From Faecalispora jeddahensis (GTDB taxonomy: Bacteria > Bacillota > Clostridia > Oscillospirales > Acutalibacteraceae), in NCBI RefSeq assembly GCF_000577335.1, contig NZ_CBYL010000027.1:1-53785 (forward strand): 53,785 nucleotides of DNA. Direction: 5' to 3'. Shown here piece after piece: positions 28,133 to 37,770 of this stretch. The position numbers and the translations under genes are program-made. The notes beneath the pieces are model-generated. The model ran no database searches and was not told where the DNA came from. It worked only from the letters and a program-made list of their open reading frames with translations. The stretch's first letter is position 1. Each line of letters starts with the position of its first letter.

Positions 28133-29281
28133 ATGCTGGATTTATTAATCATCAACGGCCACGTGATCGACCCGCTCAATCAGGTCGACAACATTCAGCC
28201 GGTTGCCATTTATAACGGAAAAATCACAAAATACGAAGAAGGAGAACCGGCAAAGCACACGATTGACGCTGCCGGACGTTATGTTTTCCCCGGACTGATC
28301 GATGCGCATGCGCATATGTTTGCGGAAGGAACAGATATCGGAATCTACCCGGATCTCGCTTATTTGCCAACGGGAGTAACAAGCGCTGTGGATGCAACCG
28401 CGGGCGTTTCCAATTACCGGATGTTCCGCTCCGCAGTGATCGAGAGAAGCAAGGTGACCATCAAAAGCTTTCTGCAGATGTGCTCGGCAGGACTCGTTAC
28501 CACCAGTTACCACGAGTGCATCGACCCCAAATACTTTAATGCAGAAAAAATTGCCCGAATCTATGAAGAAAACAAAGACAATATTCTGGGACTGAAAATC
28601 AGGCAGAGTGAAGAACTGGCTATGGGTCTTGGAATTGAACCGCTGAAAGCTACGGTCGCCATTGCAGATAAAATCAACTGCCCGGTAGAAGTACACTGCA
28701 CCAATCTTCCGGTTCCCACCTGCGAAGTGCTGGAGGTACTGCGCCCCGGCGACATTTTCGAACATGTCTATCAGGGTGCAAAAAACACAATCATCGACGA
28801 AAACGGAAAGCTGTATGAATGCGTTCGCAAAGCACGGGAACGCGGCATTTGGTTTGACACTGCCGAGGGCCGCAAGCATGGCGACTACGATGTGATGAAA
28901 GCCGCGATGGCACAGGGCTTTATCGCTGATATCTGCAGTACAGATTTAGTGCTGGGCAGTATGTATCGGCGCACGATTTTTTCTTTGCCGAACCTGATGT
29001 CCCGCTATATTTGCATGGGAATTCCCATGCGGCAGGTGGTGCAAATGGCAACAAGCACGCCGGCCCGCCTGATGAAGATGACTGGAGAAATCGGCTGCCT
29101 GTCCGAAGGGGCAAGAGCAGACGTCGCCATTTTTGACTGGAAAGAATTCCACCAGACATACCGCGATTGGAAAGGAAGCGCATTTGAGGCCGATCACATG
29201 CTCAAGCCTGAGCTGACGATCAAAGACGGTGATATTGTCTACTGCGCTGCCGACTATATTTACGAACCCGAGTACCAGTAA
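28133..29281 (+). CDS. Amidohydrolase/deacetylase (EF_0820/Atu3266-like)
   Basis: Metal-dependent hydrolase of the amidohydrolase superfamily, 382 residues, resembling the deacetylase group of EF_0820 and Atu3266 (COG3964). Metal and active-site residues are visible: DAHAH near the first strand, the likely carboxylated Lys in LGLKIRQS, His in EVHCTNLP, His in FEHVYQGAKN and Asp in ICSTDLV. AAAAGGAGG precedes ATG 28133. In the operon with a 2-hydroxyacid dehydrogenase and an RraA-like enzyme, it could release a hydroxyacid or amine from an N- or O-acylated compound brought in by the permease (inference). Family members act on acetylated hydroxyacids in vitro, which fits. Confidence 0.88.
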   Translation: MLDLLIINGHVIDPLNQVDNIQPVAIYNGKITKYEEGEPAKHTIDAAGRYVFPGLIDAHAHMFAEGTDIGIYPDLAYLPTGVTSAVDATAGVSNYRMFRSAVIERSKVTIKSFLQMCSAGLVTTSYHECIDPKYFNAEKIARIYEENKDNILGLKIRQSEELAMGLGIEPLKATVAIADKINCPVEVHCTNLPVPTCEVLEVLRPGDIFEHVYQGAKNTIIDENGKLYECVRKARERGIWFDTAEGRKHGDYDVMKAAMAQGFIADICSTDLVLGSMYRRTIFSLPNLMSRYICMGIPMRQVVQMATSTPARLMKMTGEIGCLSEGARADVAIFDWKEFHQTYRDWKGSAFEADHMLKPELTIKDGDIVYCAADYIYEPEYQ

Positions 29282-29320
29282 ATTCAATTGTCCATCAAAA
29301 ATCCAAACAATTCATTTGAC

Positions 29321-29359
29321 CTCCCGGTCGGTGCGAAATGCGCCGACCGGGAGCTTTTG
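29321..29359 (+). terminator. Terminator of the sigma-54 operon
   Basis: CTCCCGGTCGG pairs perfectly with CCGACCGGGAG (29343-29353) over an eleven-base loop, then CTTTTGT. It lies 40 nt after the amidohydrolase stop. Confidence 0.88.
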
Positions 29360-29770
29360 TATTGCAAGTATTGACTAATAGGCAAGTCGTCAAAAAAGCT
29401 TGTACCTGTTTATGAGGATAAAAGAAATTCTTTGTTATAACAGCTCTTTCTTTCATGCGGCGCGTTGTTTTCTGCTGACACTGGAGGGTTTGCTAATGCG
29501 CATGCTGCATCTGATTTGCTTTGCAAATTTTCAAAAGCGATTATGACAAACTGCGGATCAATGCGATTCCCGATAGCAAACCAACGAATGCTTCGATTGA
29601 TATTTTGGAGTAATCAATCTCAGGAAAAGATTCTGCAAAGTTCACATAAACAAGGATTTCTGTTAACCTATAAAATCTATTATTTATTTCAAATAGTACA
29701 AAATTACCGTAATAACCGGAGCTTATTCACAACCCTCTATAAATATTATGTAAATTTTTTGTTACTTATG
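29360..29770 (+). other. Gap before the RHS gene with a degenerate coding remnant
   Basis: No intact gene. At 29527-29616 one frame reads QIFKSDYDKLRINAIPDS, then KPTNASIDILE and a stop. This matches a frame at 50912-51001 (QIFKNDYEKLCVKTIRDV, KQMNISIDIL). The upstream parts also correspond but with frame disruption, so this is a decayed copy of some gene I do not recognise. The rest is AT-rich. Confidence 0.5.
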
Positions 29771-29799
29771 TTGACTTAACTCTTTATTTGTTTTATACT
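29771..29799 (+). promoter_or_regulatory. Sigma-A promoter of the RHS gene
   Basis: TTGACT (29771-29776), 17-base spacer, TATACT (29794-29799). Transcription would start near 29806, leaving a leader of about 40 nt with AAGGAGG at 29835-29841. Confidence 0.75.
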
Positions 29800-29848
29800 C
29801 AAGCCAAATAAACCCAAAACAACCAAATAATAGTAAGGAGGTCACATG

Positions 29849-32800
29849 ATGAACGCTTTTACATCAAAAGAAACCGAAGAACGTATTGACAGCATTGTAG
29901 ATCAGCAGGTTCAGGAAATTGGGATTCCAAACAATGAAGATACGACCTTTGAAGACGCAACCATCATCACCGAATATCCGGAAAAACGGACGGAAACCTC
30001 CAAGACCTTTCTAATGAGTGACGGCACATTTTTGGCCGCCTCGTATGATCAGCCGATTCATTACAAAGACGATTTGGGTTTATGGCAGGACATCGACAAC
30101 ACCCTGAGTGTGACAGATGCGAAAGCACCTGAAGCATCTCAGCGGCTTACCAACAAAGCGGGCCTTACTTCCATCAGTTTGGAAAAGGTGATCAAGCCGA
30201 AAGGCTTCGTTACCCTGAAAACCGGTAAGCATTCCATCAGCTGGGGATTGGGCGGTGCGGGAAAAGCCAGGTCTGAACTGGTGGCACAAGAAACACCATC
30301 CTATGAAAGTCATAACGACCAGTTTTTACGGCTGAAAAAGCTGAGCCATGAAGTATTGTATCGGGATGCACTCCCAAACGTTGATGTGCAGTACCTGATC
30401 GCTGCTTCCTCTGTAAAAGAAAATATCGTTTTAAAATCCAGGGATGCGCAAAAAAAATTTACCGAAACCTATCAAATCGGCTCACTGATTCCAAAACAGA
30501 CCAGTGATCAAACTATTGCTCTGTATGAAGCAGAAGACGCAGAGCAGGAGAACCCGATCTATACTATCAAAGCTCCTTCGATGACCGACTCCGAAGGCGT
30601 CATCAGCAGTGCCGTTTCTCTGCGCATCGTAAGGCAGGAACCCGAAGCTCTTCAAATTGAAATCACTCCCGATGAGGAGTGGCTGAACGATTCCGCCAGA
30701 GTCTACCCCGTTACGATCGATCCCACCATTGGTTCGGGCGGCGCCGTCCGGGACACTTTCGTCAGCTCCGGCGCCCCAAACAACAATTTTGGTTATATGG
30801 GGAGCATGTACATTGGAAATGAAACCGTAACCTATAAAACCTGCCGGATTTTGATGGACTTTGATCTTCCTAAAATGGATAAGGGCGACATGGTGGTGCA
30901 GGCTCAAATGAATCTGGTGCAGTTTAAAAACGGGATGGACCCTTCCACCGGTTCTATGCTGATCAACGCGTATGAAATGGGTTCCGCCTGGAATGAACAT
31001 AGTGACACATGGAACAACACCCTTTCGGCAGTTCAATCATCGATGAGCGGGCCAATTCTTGATTATGCTGCGACTTCTCAAAGTACAAACGAAAAGGTTG
31101 TCTCTTGGGATCTGACAAAACTGGTCAAAGGCTGGTATGATGGTTCTAGGGGCCACAAAGGTGTTCTGCTAGTGGCAAACAGTGAATCCGCGGCGGTCAG
31201 AAACCAGTTTTATTCTTCTGATTATCCGTCGGGTACCGGTCTGTATCCGACTCTTACAATCCGTTATGTCAACCAGACCGGTTTACAGGAATTCTGGAGC
31301 TACCACCAGCAGTCTGTCGGCAGAGCGGGAACCGGCCATGTCAATGACTATACCGGAAATCTGGTGTTCACCATTCCCCTTACCGGGACAACCGGGGAGC
31401 TGATGCCATTAAGCTATGGCTTGGTGTTTAACAGCAGCATGTCCGGCACGCAGTTTAAAGACGGGAAACGCGGCGGAACCTACGGCATGGGGTTCCAAAG
31501 CAACCTGAGCCAACGAATCGATAGCACAGCCGAATCCAACGCGACAAATGATGCAGAAAAAGAAAAATTCAGGCTGCTGACCGCCGCCGGATACAAATTT
31601 CTGTATCTGGACGAAGACGGAACCGAACACTTTTTTGTGACAGACCCGTCCAATTCTTCCAGATATATGGACGAAGACGGTTATGACATGATCCTCACCA
31701 CCGGGGGCAGCACCGATGAGTATTATACGCTCAGCTATCAGGACGGCTCTAAGAAAACATTCACACAGTCGGGTTATCTCCGAAAGATTTACGATATCAA
31801 TGGAAATGCACTCACTCTGGCTTACAGCGGTGCAAAACTCTCCACCATTACGGACGGCGCAGGCCGGGTAACGACTCTTGGCTACACCAGCTATGGAAAC
31901 TTGGATTCCGTTACGACACCGGATGGAAAACGGACGCAGCTCCGCTACGACACCGATAATAAGCTTCTGACTTCCATCACCTTTTTTGACGGTAAAATCA
32001 CACGCTATGCCTATAACAGCGGGAATCTACTGACTTCGGCGACAGATATTGACGGGAGCCAGATGGAATACACCTACGAGCTCAATGGTTCGGACTGGAT
32101 GATTCGGAATCGCGTAACCAGTGCCAAGGAGTATTCCGAGTCCGGTGAGATTGGAAATACGGTTAAGATGACTTATAAAATAGACAACACAACCGATTTT
32201 CAATATATCTCCGCGCTTGGAAAGCAACAGAATGAAACCTACAGCTTTGATTGGTACGGCAGAGCAGTCAGCGTGGTAAACGCAGATGGTTCCGCCAGCG
32301 CATACGGGTATACCGTGAATCCCCAGAACATTCCTCAAAGAAATAAAATATCCGCGCAGGCTGCAACGATCCGTCCGGTTGTAAACCTGCTGACGAATCA
32401 TAGTGCCGAGCTGACAGAATCGCCCCCTTCCTGGACGCTTTATCGGCAAGGCACATCTACCGGACAGATGACTATAGCCTCTGACAACGCTTTTCTGGGG
32501 AACAACTCTCTGAAGGTAACGCAGACACAGTCCGGAACCGGCATGGTCAGCGCAAGGCAGGTGAAAACAGATTTAGTACCGGGGGATACTTATACGTTCT
32601 CCGCTTATGTAAAAACAGAACTGGTTACCAATGGGTTTGCCAATCTGTTTGTGCAGGCGATCGGCGAAAATTCAGCTGAATTCGTCGGCCAGGGCGGCAT
32701 CAACGGAACCTCCAGTGCTTTGAGCAGTCTCTCTGATGGATGGAACAGAATCTCGCTGACCTTTACTGTTCCGGTGGGCACGACCCAAGTTGCCTTAAAT

Positions 32801-35800
32801 GCCGGGCTGATTAACGCAACTGGAACCGCATGGTTCGACTGCCTGCAGCTTGAAACCGGAAATGTGGCCAATCTTTATAATATGCTGGAAAATTCGTCGC
32901 TGAAATACCCCATCGACGGCAGTTCTTATATCCCAATCAATTGGACTGGCAGCGGGCTGGAATCCGGCGACGGAATTTCCAATGAAGAGATGCACATCAA
33001 GGGAAATCCGACGATAAACAAAAGCTTAAGCCAAAAAATTCCGATTAACAAATCAGCAAGAACAATTGCATTTGTGATATCCGGAAAAGCGCACGGGAAT
33101 TCTATTCCGACAGACGCTACTCTCGGCCGGTATTTTGCTCTTGACCTTGGTTTGATCTTCAAGGACGGTACAAAGCAGTGGACAGTCGTACCGTTTAATC
33201 CGGATTCAAGTGGAGAGCAATACACCACCGGTCCTGTTTATACACTGGAGGACAATCTGGACAAAATCATTGATCGAGTAGAATTTTATATCATCTATTA
33301 TAAAAACGCGAATTCCGCTTACTTTTATGATGTGCAATTGAATCTGGATGAAACAGGCTCCACGTTTACCTATGACCCAAACGGCCAGCCGATTACCTCC
33401 AGACAAAATGCCTTCAACAATGAAACGTACCAATATACCAATGCCAAAGAGCTTTCCCTTGCAAAGCAACGCAATAATGAATCCTATCAATATTTTTATG
33501 GAGATCAAAACAATCAGGGAAATCTTCACCGCTTAAGATCTGCTCAGTCCAAACAAACCAAAATCGGTATGTATTACAGCTACGATGGCAAGGGGAATGT
33601 GATAGATACCAAAATGGGTGTCATTAATGATTCCGGTGAAATCAACACCACAGTTTCCGCTAACCCTTACCTGCAGACTACACAGGGGTACAGCAGCAAC
33701 GGGAACTACAGAATCTCTGCCTCCGATCAGCGCGGAAACATCACTACTTACAGCATCAATGCGATTACCGGTCTCATTAACTCTGTCACTGATCCCAAGG
33801 GATATCAGACAAGTTACACCTATGACTCTGACAATTATTTTCTGACAGAGGTCAGCGCATTGAGTAGCGCTGGAACTGTGACAAACAGCTATGAGTATGA
33901 CGACGCTGATCGGCTGAGCAAAATCACTCACAACGGGTTCGATTATAATTTTGGCTACGACGGCTTCGGAAACACTATCAATATCAAAGTTGGCACTAAA
34001 AATCTGATTACTCACGTTTACGAAACCGGAAACGGAAACCTGCTGTATTCCCTCTATGGCAACAATTACAGAATTGGTTATGGATATGATCCATATAACC
34101 GTGTCATCTCCGTACAAAAGAATAACGCGCCGACGTATCAGTATGATTACGATGCGCGTGGAAATCTGGCCAGAGTGACCGATACCTCTGAATCGGCCCC
34201 AAAAATCACGAGCTTTTTCTACGACATGGCAGACCGGCTGACACGAAAAACGTTCGGGGAGGATACCGAAATTCGTCAGCAGTACGACGACATGGATCGT
34301 ATTATCAGCCAGTATTTCCGGTTTGCGAATCAGACACGCCTCACTTCGTTCACCTATGATGTGGACAACCGGAAAAAGGAAGCCACTCTGTTATCTGGTG
34401 CGAAAATGGACTTTGATTATGACACCTTGAACCGGATTAACGCAACGAAATTAATTCATCACGAAGGTGATCCAACTCTTCGCACAGAGACAAAATTTGT
34501 CCCTATGTCTAACTATCGAACGACTACTCTTGCCAAACAGTATATCAATACCCGCTGGATCAGCGATACAAACAACGTCGTCCTTTCCCAGTATGATTAC
34601 ACCTACGACAACAATGGAAACATCAGTACAGTAACGGATGCTGCCGGTAATCTCACTACCTACACCTATGACCAGTTGAATCAGCTTGTCCGTGTGGATG
34701 ACCAGAAGGCTGGAAACACTGTCACCTACGACTATGATGTAGGCGGAAATATTACTCGGGTCAGATACTATCTCTATTCTACCGGTCAACCGGGGAATGC
34801 ATTCCTCAACGTTTCTTACTCCTACGACAACGACAACTGGAAAGACCTGTTGACCAGCTACGACAGCCAATCCATCACTTATGACCAAATCGGCAATCCC
34901 CTCACCTACCGCGACGGCATGAACTTTACTTGGGCAGGCCGCCAGCTATCTACCGCCACAGTGAACGGAGAAACCATCAGCTATACCTACAACAGCGATG
35001 GTATCCGCACCAGCAAAACCGTGGATGACGTCACTACAGATTATCTGGTGGATGGCAGTACCATTGTGGCACAAAACACCGTTTATGATACCCTTTGGTT
35101 TCTATATGACAGCGACGGCACCAGAGTCGGCTTTACCTACCACGATGACGCCTATTACTACATGAAGAACGCGCAGGGCGATGTGACGGGCATTGTTGAC
35201 AGCGACCTGAATGTCGTTGTAGAATACAGCTATGACGCTTGGGGTAAGCTGATCGAAACCACCGGCAGCGAGGCCAATTTCATCGGCAAGCTGAATCCTT
35301 TCCTGTACCGCGGGTATTACTATGATGCGGAGACGGGGCTGTATTATCTGGGCAGTAGATATTATGATCCGCAGATCGGCAAGTTTTTGAATGCGGATAC
35401 TATTTTAGGATTAAACAGAGATGTACTTGCGTACAATTTGTTTGCTTATTGCAGTAATAACCCAACTAACTTCCATGACCCTATGGGTTTGGGTAAAGTT
35501 TGGGATTGGATTAGCAATACTGTTAAATCAGTTATTAATTCTGTAAAAAGCTTTGTTAGTAACTATTTAACTGATCCCAGTAATGTTTATGGTCTTGTAG
35601 CAGATGGACTATCGATCGGAAGTGCCGGAGGCTCTCTTGCACTTGCTAATTCGGTAAATAGTGCTCCGCGTCCTAAAAATATTGGAGCCGGCACATGGAA
35701 AAAGACTGTTTCGCAAGATCTAAGAAAAATCAAAAAATTTGAAAGCACTTCAAGTAAAGTTCTTGGTAAAGTCGGTTATGGCGCTGTAGCTCTTGATACA

Positions 35801-36085
35801 GGTATTGGTATCTACGATAATATCCAAAATCATGCTTCTCAAAAGAAAATCTTAATAGATGCCACTGTAGATATAGCAGTCTCTGGTGGTAGTATATGGG
35901 CTGCTGGAGCGGCTGGTAGCGCTTTGGGTGCAGCAGTTGGCACAGTTGCTCCAGTTTTCGGAAATATTGTCGGAGCAGCAGCAGGATTTGTGATAGGAAC
36001 TACAATTTATGTGTTTACTGATGGGATTTCAATTCAAGGCAATACTATCAGAGGACATGTAAAAGATTTTGCAAACAGTTGGTGA
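29849..36085 (+). CDS. DNRLRE/RHS (YD-repeat) polymorphic toxin-like giant protein
   Basis: About 2078 residues. Order: polar N-terminus without a signal peptide; a DNRLRE-type beta domain (about 305-470); the start of the RHS barrel (about 475-840) with YD repeats; one or two jelly-roll carbohydrate-binding-like domains (about 845-1165); many further YD repeats (about 1170-1815); the RHS-associated core NPFLYRGYYYDAETGLYYLG, then SRYYDPQIGKFLNAD (about 1817-1852), ending near NFHDPMG; and a variable 195-residue tip. The tip carries a glycine/alanine-rich hydrophobic region (WAAGAAGSALGAAVGT) like membrane-active glycine-zipper toxins. From about 35400 the DNA turns AT-rich. ATG 29849 fits the AAGGAGG spacing better than ATG 29846. 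Likely a secreted or surface toxin carrier; tip function is inferred. Confidence 0.9.
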   Translation: MNAFTSKETEERIDSIVDQQVQEIGIPNNEDTTFEDATIITEYPEKRTETSKTFLMSDGTFLAASYDQPIHYKDDLGLWQDIDNTLSVTDAKAPEASQRLTNKAGLTSISLEKVIKPKGFVTLKTGKHSISWGLGGAGKARSELVAQETPSYESHNDQFLRLKKLSHEVLYRDALPNVDVQYLIAASSVKENIVLKSRDAQKKFTETYQIGSLIPKQTSDQTIALYEAEDAEQENPIYTIKAPSMTDSEGVISSAVSLRIVRQEPEALQIEITPDEEWLNDSARVYPVTIDPTIGSGGAVRDTFVSSGAPNNNFGYMGSMYIGNETVTYKTCRILMDFDLPKMDKGDMVVQAQMNLVQFKNGMDPSTGSMLINAYEMGSAWNEHSDTWNNTLSAVQSSMSGPILDYAATSQSTNEKVVSWDLTKLVKGWYDGSRGHKGVLLVANSESAAVRNQFYSSDYPSGTGLYPTLTIRYVNQTGLQEFWSYHQQSVGRAGTGHVNDYTGNLVFTIPLTGTTGELMPLSYGLVFNSSMSGTQFKDGKRGGTYGMGFQSNLSQRIDSTAESNATNDAEKEKFRLLTAAGYKFLYLDEDGTEHFFVTDPSNSSRYMDEDGYDMILTTGGSTDEYYTLSYQDGSKKTFTQSGYLRKIYDINGNALTLAYSGAKLSTITDGAGRVTTLGYTSYGNLDSVTTPDGKRTQLRYDTDNKLLTSITFFDGKITRYAYNSGNLLTSATDIDGSQMEYTYELNGSDWMIRNRVTSAKEYSESGEIGNTVKMTYKIDNTTDFQYISALGKQQNETYSFDWYGRAVSVVNADGSASAYGYTVNPQNIPQRNKISAQAATIRPVVNLLTNHSAELTESPPSWTLYRQGTSTGQMTIASDNAFLGNNSLKVTQTQSGTGMVSARQVKTDLVPGDTYTFSAYVKTELVTNGFANLFVQAIGENSAEFVGQGGINGTSSALSSLSDGWNRISLTFTVPVGTTQVALNAGLINATGTAWFDCLQLETGNVANLYNMLENSSLKYPIDGSSYIPINWTGSGLESGDGISNEEMHIKGNPTINKSLSQKIPINKSARTIAFVISGKAHGNSIPTDATLGRYFALDLGLIFKDGTKQWTVVPFNPDSSGEQYTTGPVYTLEDNLDKIIDRVEFYIIYYKNANSAYFYDVQLNLDETGSTFTYDPNGQPITSRQNAFNNETYQYTNAKELSLAKQRNNESYQYFYGDQNNQGNLHRLRSAQSKQTKIGMYYSYDGKGNVIDTKMGVINDSGEINTTVSANPYLQTTQGYSSNGNYRISASDQRGNITTYSINAITGLINSVTDPKGYQTSYTYDSDNYFLTEVSALSSAGTVTNSYEYDDADRLSKITHNGFDYNFGYDGFGNTINIKVGTKNLITHVYETGNGNLLYSLYGNNYRIGYGYDPYNRVISVQKNNAPTYQYDYDARGNLARVTDTSESAPKITSFFYDMADRLTRKTFGEDTEIRQQYDDMDRIISQYFRFANQTRLTSFTYDVDNRKKEATLLSGAKMDFDYDTLNRINATKLIHHEGDPTLRTETKFVPMSNYRTTTLAKQYINTRWISDTNNVVLSQYDYTYDNNGNISTVTDAAGNLTTYTYDQLNQLVRVDDQKAGNTVTYDYDVGGNITRVRYYLYSTGQPGNAFLNVSYSYDNDNWKDLLTSYDSQSITYDQIGNPLTYRDGMNFTWAGRQLSTATVNGETISYTYNSDGIRTSKTVDDVTTDYLVDGSTIVAQNTVYDTLWFLYDSDGTRVGFTYHDDAYYYMKNAQGDVTGIVDSDLNVVVEYSYDAWGKLIETTGSEANFIGKLNPFLYRGYYYDAETGLYYLGSRYYDPQIGKFLNADTILGLNRDVLAYNLFAYCSNNPTNFHDPMGLGKVWDWISNTVKSVINSVKSFVSNYLTDPSNVYGLVADGLSIGSAGGSLALANSVNSAPRPKNIGAGTWKKTVSQDLRKIKKFESTSSKVLGKVGYGAVALDTGIGIYDNIQNHASQKKILIDATVDIAVSGGSIWAAGAAGSALGAAVGTVAPVFGNIVGAAAGFVIGTTIYVFTDGISIQGNTIRGHVKDFANSW

Positions 36086-36088
36086 AAA

Positions 36089-36718
36089 ATGAGAATTGAA
36101 AAAGAAAGTATCGTGTCTTTTATTAACTACAATTACACCCCAATTAAGAAGAAACAGGTATTCACGCGTGTTTTGCTCTCTTGGGGACTTAGTGTTATCA
36201 TTTACTTGATTAACCAATCTTTGATTGTGATTTTATTTACTGGAAATGTCCTTGTTACCGGTTATGCTACAAAGTTAATTTCAGCTAGTAAAATTACATT
36301 AAAACAGCAGAATTTATTTGTTGGTATCCAATCAATTAACTTATCTGTCATCTTAGTAGTGGCATCATATCGATTTGCAATATTAAATTCTAAAGATAAT
36401 ATGCCATTACTATTAATATTACTCTCACTGATAGTTGTTAATATAGGGTTCCTTTTAGTATTAGTTTTTCACTTAATAAAAAAGGGTGCTTACAACAGAG
36501 AGGTCCGCAATAATACAAGTATTACTAGGTGGTCATTTATTGGTAGTTTTTCTGGATTCATCGCTGCAAGGTTATTTATTAACGATACTTCTCAAGACCC
36601 AAACGCTATATTCCTTTCAGTTATGTTAATGATTATCGCTTTTTTAGAAAACTTCGAAAGCATGTTTTTATTAAAATATTTATTGCAAGTGTATCTAGAA
36701 AAACAGAACAAACTATAA
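36089..36718 (+). CDS. Multi-spanning membrane protein, putative immunity protein to the RHS tip
   Basis: 209 residues with about five hydrophobic segments (near 26-58, 78-97, 104-128, 148-162 and 173-198) and no recognised family. It begins three bases after the RHS stop codon, so it is almost certainly co-translated. A membrane protein directly following a hydrophobic, glycine-rich toxin tip is the arrangement expected of an immunity protein that protects the cell membrane. The DNA is AT-rich like the tip and unlike the RHS body, suggesting the two came in together. No direct functional evidence. Confidence 0.7.
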   Translation: MRIEKESIVSFINYNYTPIKKKQVFTRVLLSWGLSVIIYLINQSLIVILFTGNVLVTGYATKLISASKITLKQQNLFVGIQSINLSVILVVASYRFAILNSKDNMPLLLILLSLIVVNIGFLLVLVFHLIKKGAYNREVRNNTSITRWSFIGSFSGFIAARLFINDTSQDPNAIFLSVMLMIIAFLENFESMFLLKYLLQVYLEKQNKL

Positions 36719-36744
36719 GTCACTCAATTTAAATCACGAAACAA

Positions 36745-36777
36745 GGGAACAACACCGTTTTCAGTGCTGTTCCTTTG
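36745..36777 (+). terminator. Terminator after the first immunity gene
   Basis: GGAACAACAC and GTGCTGTTCC (one G-U or mismatch pair) over an eight-base loop, then TTTGTG. It ends the RHS transcript before the displaced cassette. Confidence 0.7.
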
Positions 36778-36881
36778 TGCTGATATAATCCACTAGTAAC
36801 ACTCATTTTAATCCTCGTTGATTTCATATTGCTCTTGCCTGTGAGCAGGCTAACGGCAAATAAGTTATGACCGTGTCGATG

Positions 36882-37753
36882 CTAGAGTAGACTTTACCTA
36901 CCACGACGACGCCTATTACTACATGAAGAACGCGCAGGGTGACGTGACGGGCATTGTTGACAGTGAGATGAATGTCGTTGTAGAATACAGCTATGACGCA
37001 TGGGGCAAGCTGATTGAGACCACCGGCAGCGAGGCTGATTTTATCGGCAAGCTGAATCCTTTCCTGTACTGTGGGTATTACTATGATGCGGAAACCGAGC
37101 TGTACTACTTGGGCAACAGATATTATGACCCGGTGACGGGTAGGTTCTTGAATGCGGACAGTAATATTTCTATTGGAGAAGATTTAACTGCTGCTATTTT
37201 ATATTTGTACTGTGGAAATAATCCTGTAACAAGAGTGGACAGCGATGGTCTCATCTGGGAAAAGTTATCGTCCTTGGGTCAGGCAATTTGGAATATTCGG
37301 GAGAACAATTTAAGAGCTGCTGAAAAAATCCAGATTGAATCAGCAATTAAATATGCAAATATGTACACTACCAAGTTGGGAAAAAATAATGATTTCAGCT
37401 GGGAAATGTACTTTTATGCATTTTTATATGGAGATTCTTTAGCTGCTAATTATGCTTACGGAATTAGTGGGGGAATCAAGGTTCAGGGATGGATACAACG
37501 GTCTACAATGAATCAGCTAGGAAATCGATTTGGGCAAAAAGGTCGGACTGCATTTGGTAATGCATTAGCAAAAGGTATTGTTGGAAAAGAAGGTAGCGGA
37601 ATTAAAAGATTAGCACCTGGAACTAAAGTGGCTGGAAAAGCATATCAATATGAACTAAAAGTCAAAGCAGATTATGGAGATTGGAGAATATATGGAAACA
37701 TGAATGATAAAGGTCAAATTATTTTTGAATTGTTCGAGAAGGCATTGCACTAA
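36882..37753 (+). CDS. Displaced RHS core plus alternative toxin tip (orphan cassette)
   Basis: From about 36892 to 37159 the DNA aligns without gaps to 35131-35398 of the large RHS gene, about nine bases in ten identical by eye. It then diverges into a different, AT-rich tip of about 190 residues ending WRIYGNMNDKGQIIFELFEK. The core keeps YYYDAETELYYLGNRYYDP but has LYCGYY where the full gene has LYRGYY. The frame is open from about 36856; the first ATG (36923) has no ribosome site, so it is probably not expressed as it stands and would need recombination into the RHS gene. The tip family is not recognised; its short basic/aromatic end recalls small RNase tips, but that is only an impression. 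Confidence 0.75.
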
Positions 37754-37770
37754 TAAGAGAGGACCAAAAT

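Noticed and set aside
29465-29779. 104-codon frame before the RHS gene
   Set aside because: It runs through the RHS promoter, has no ribosome site, and the similarity to 50.9 kb is in another frame.
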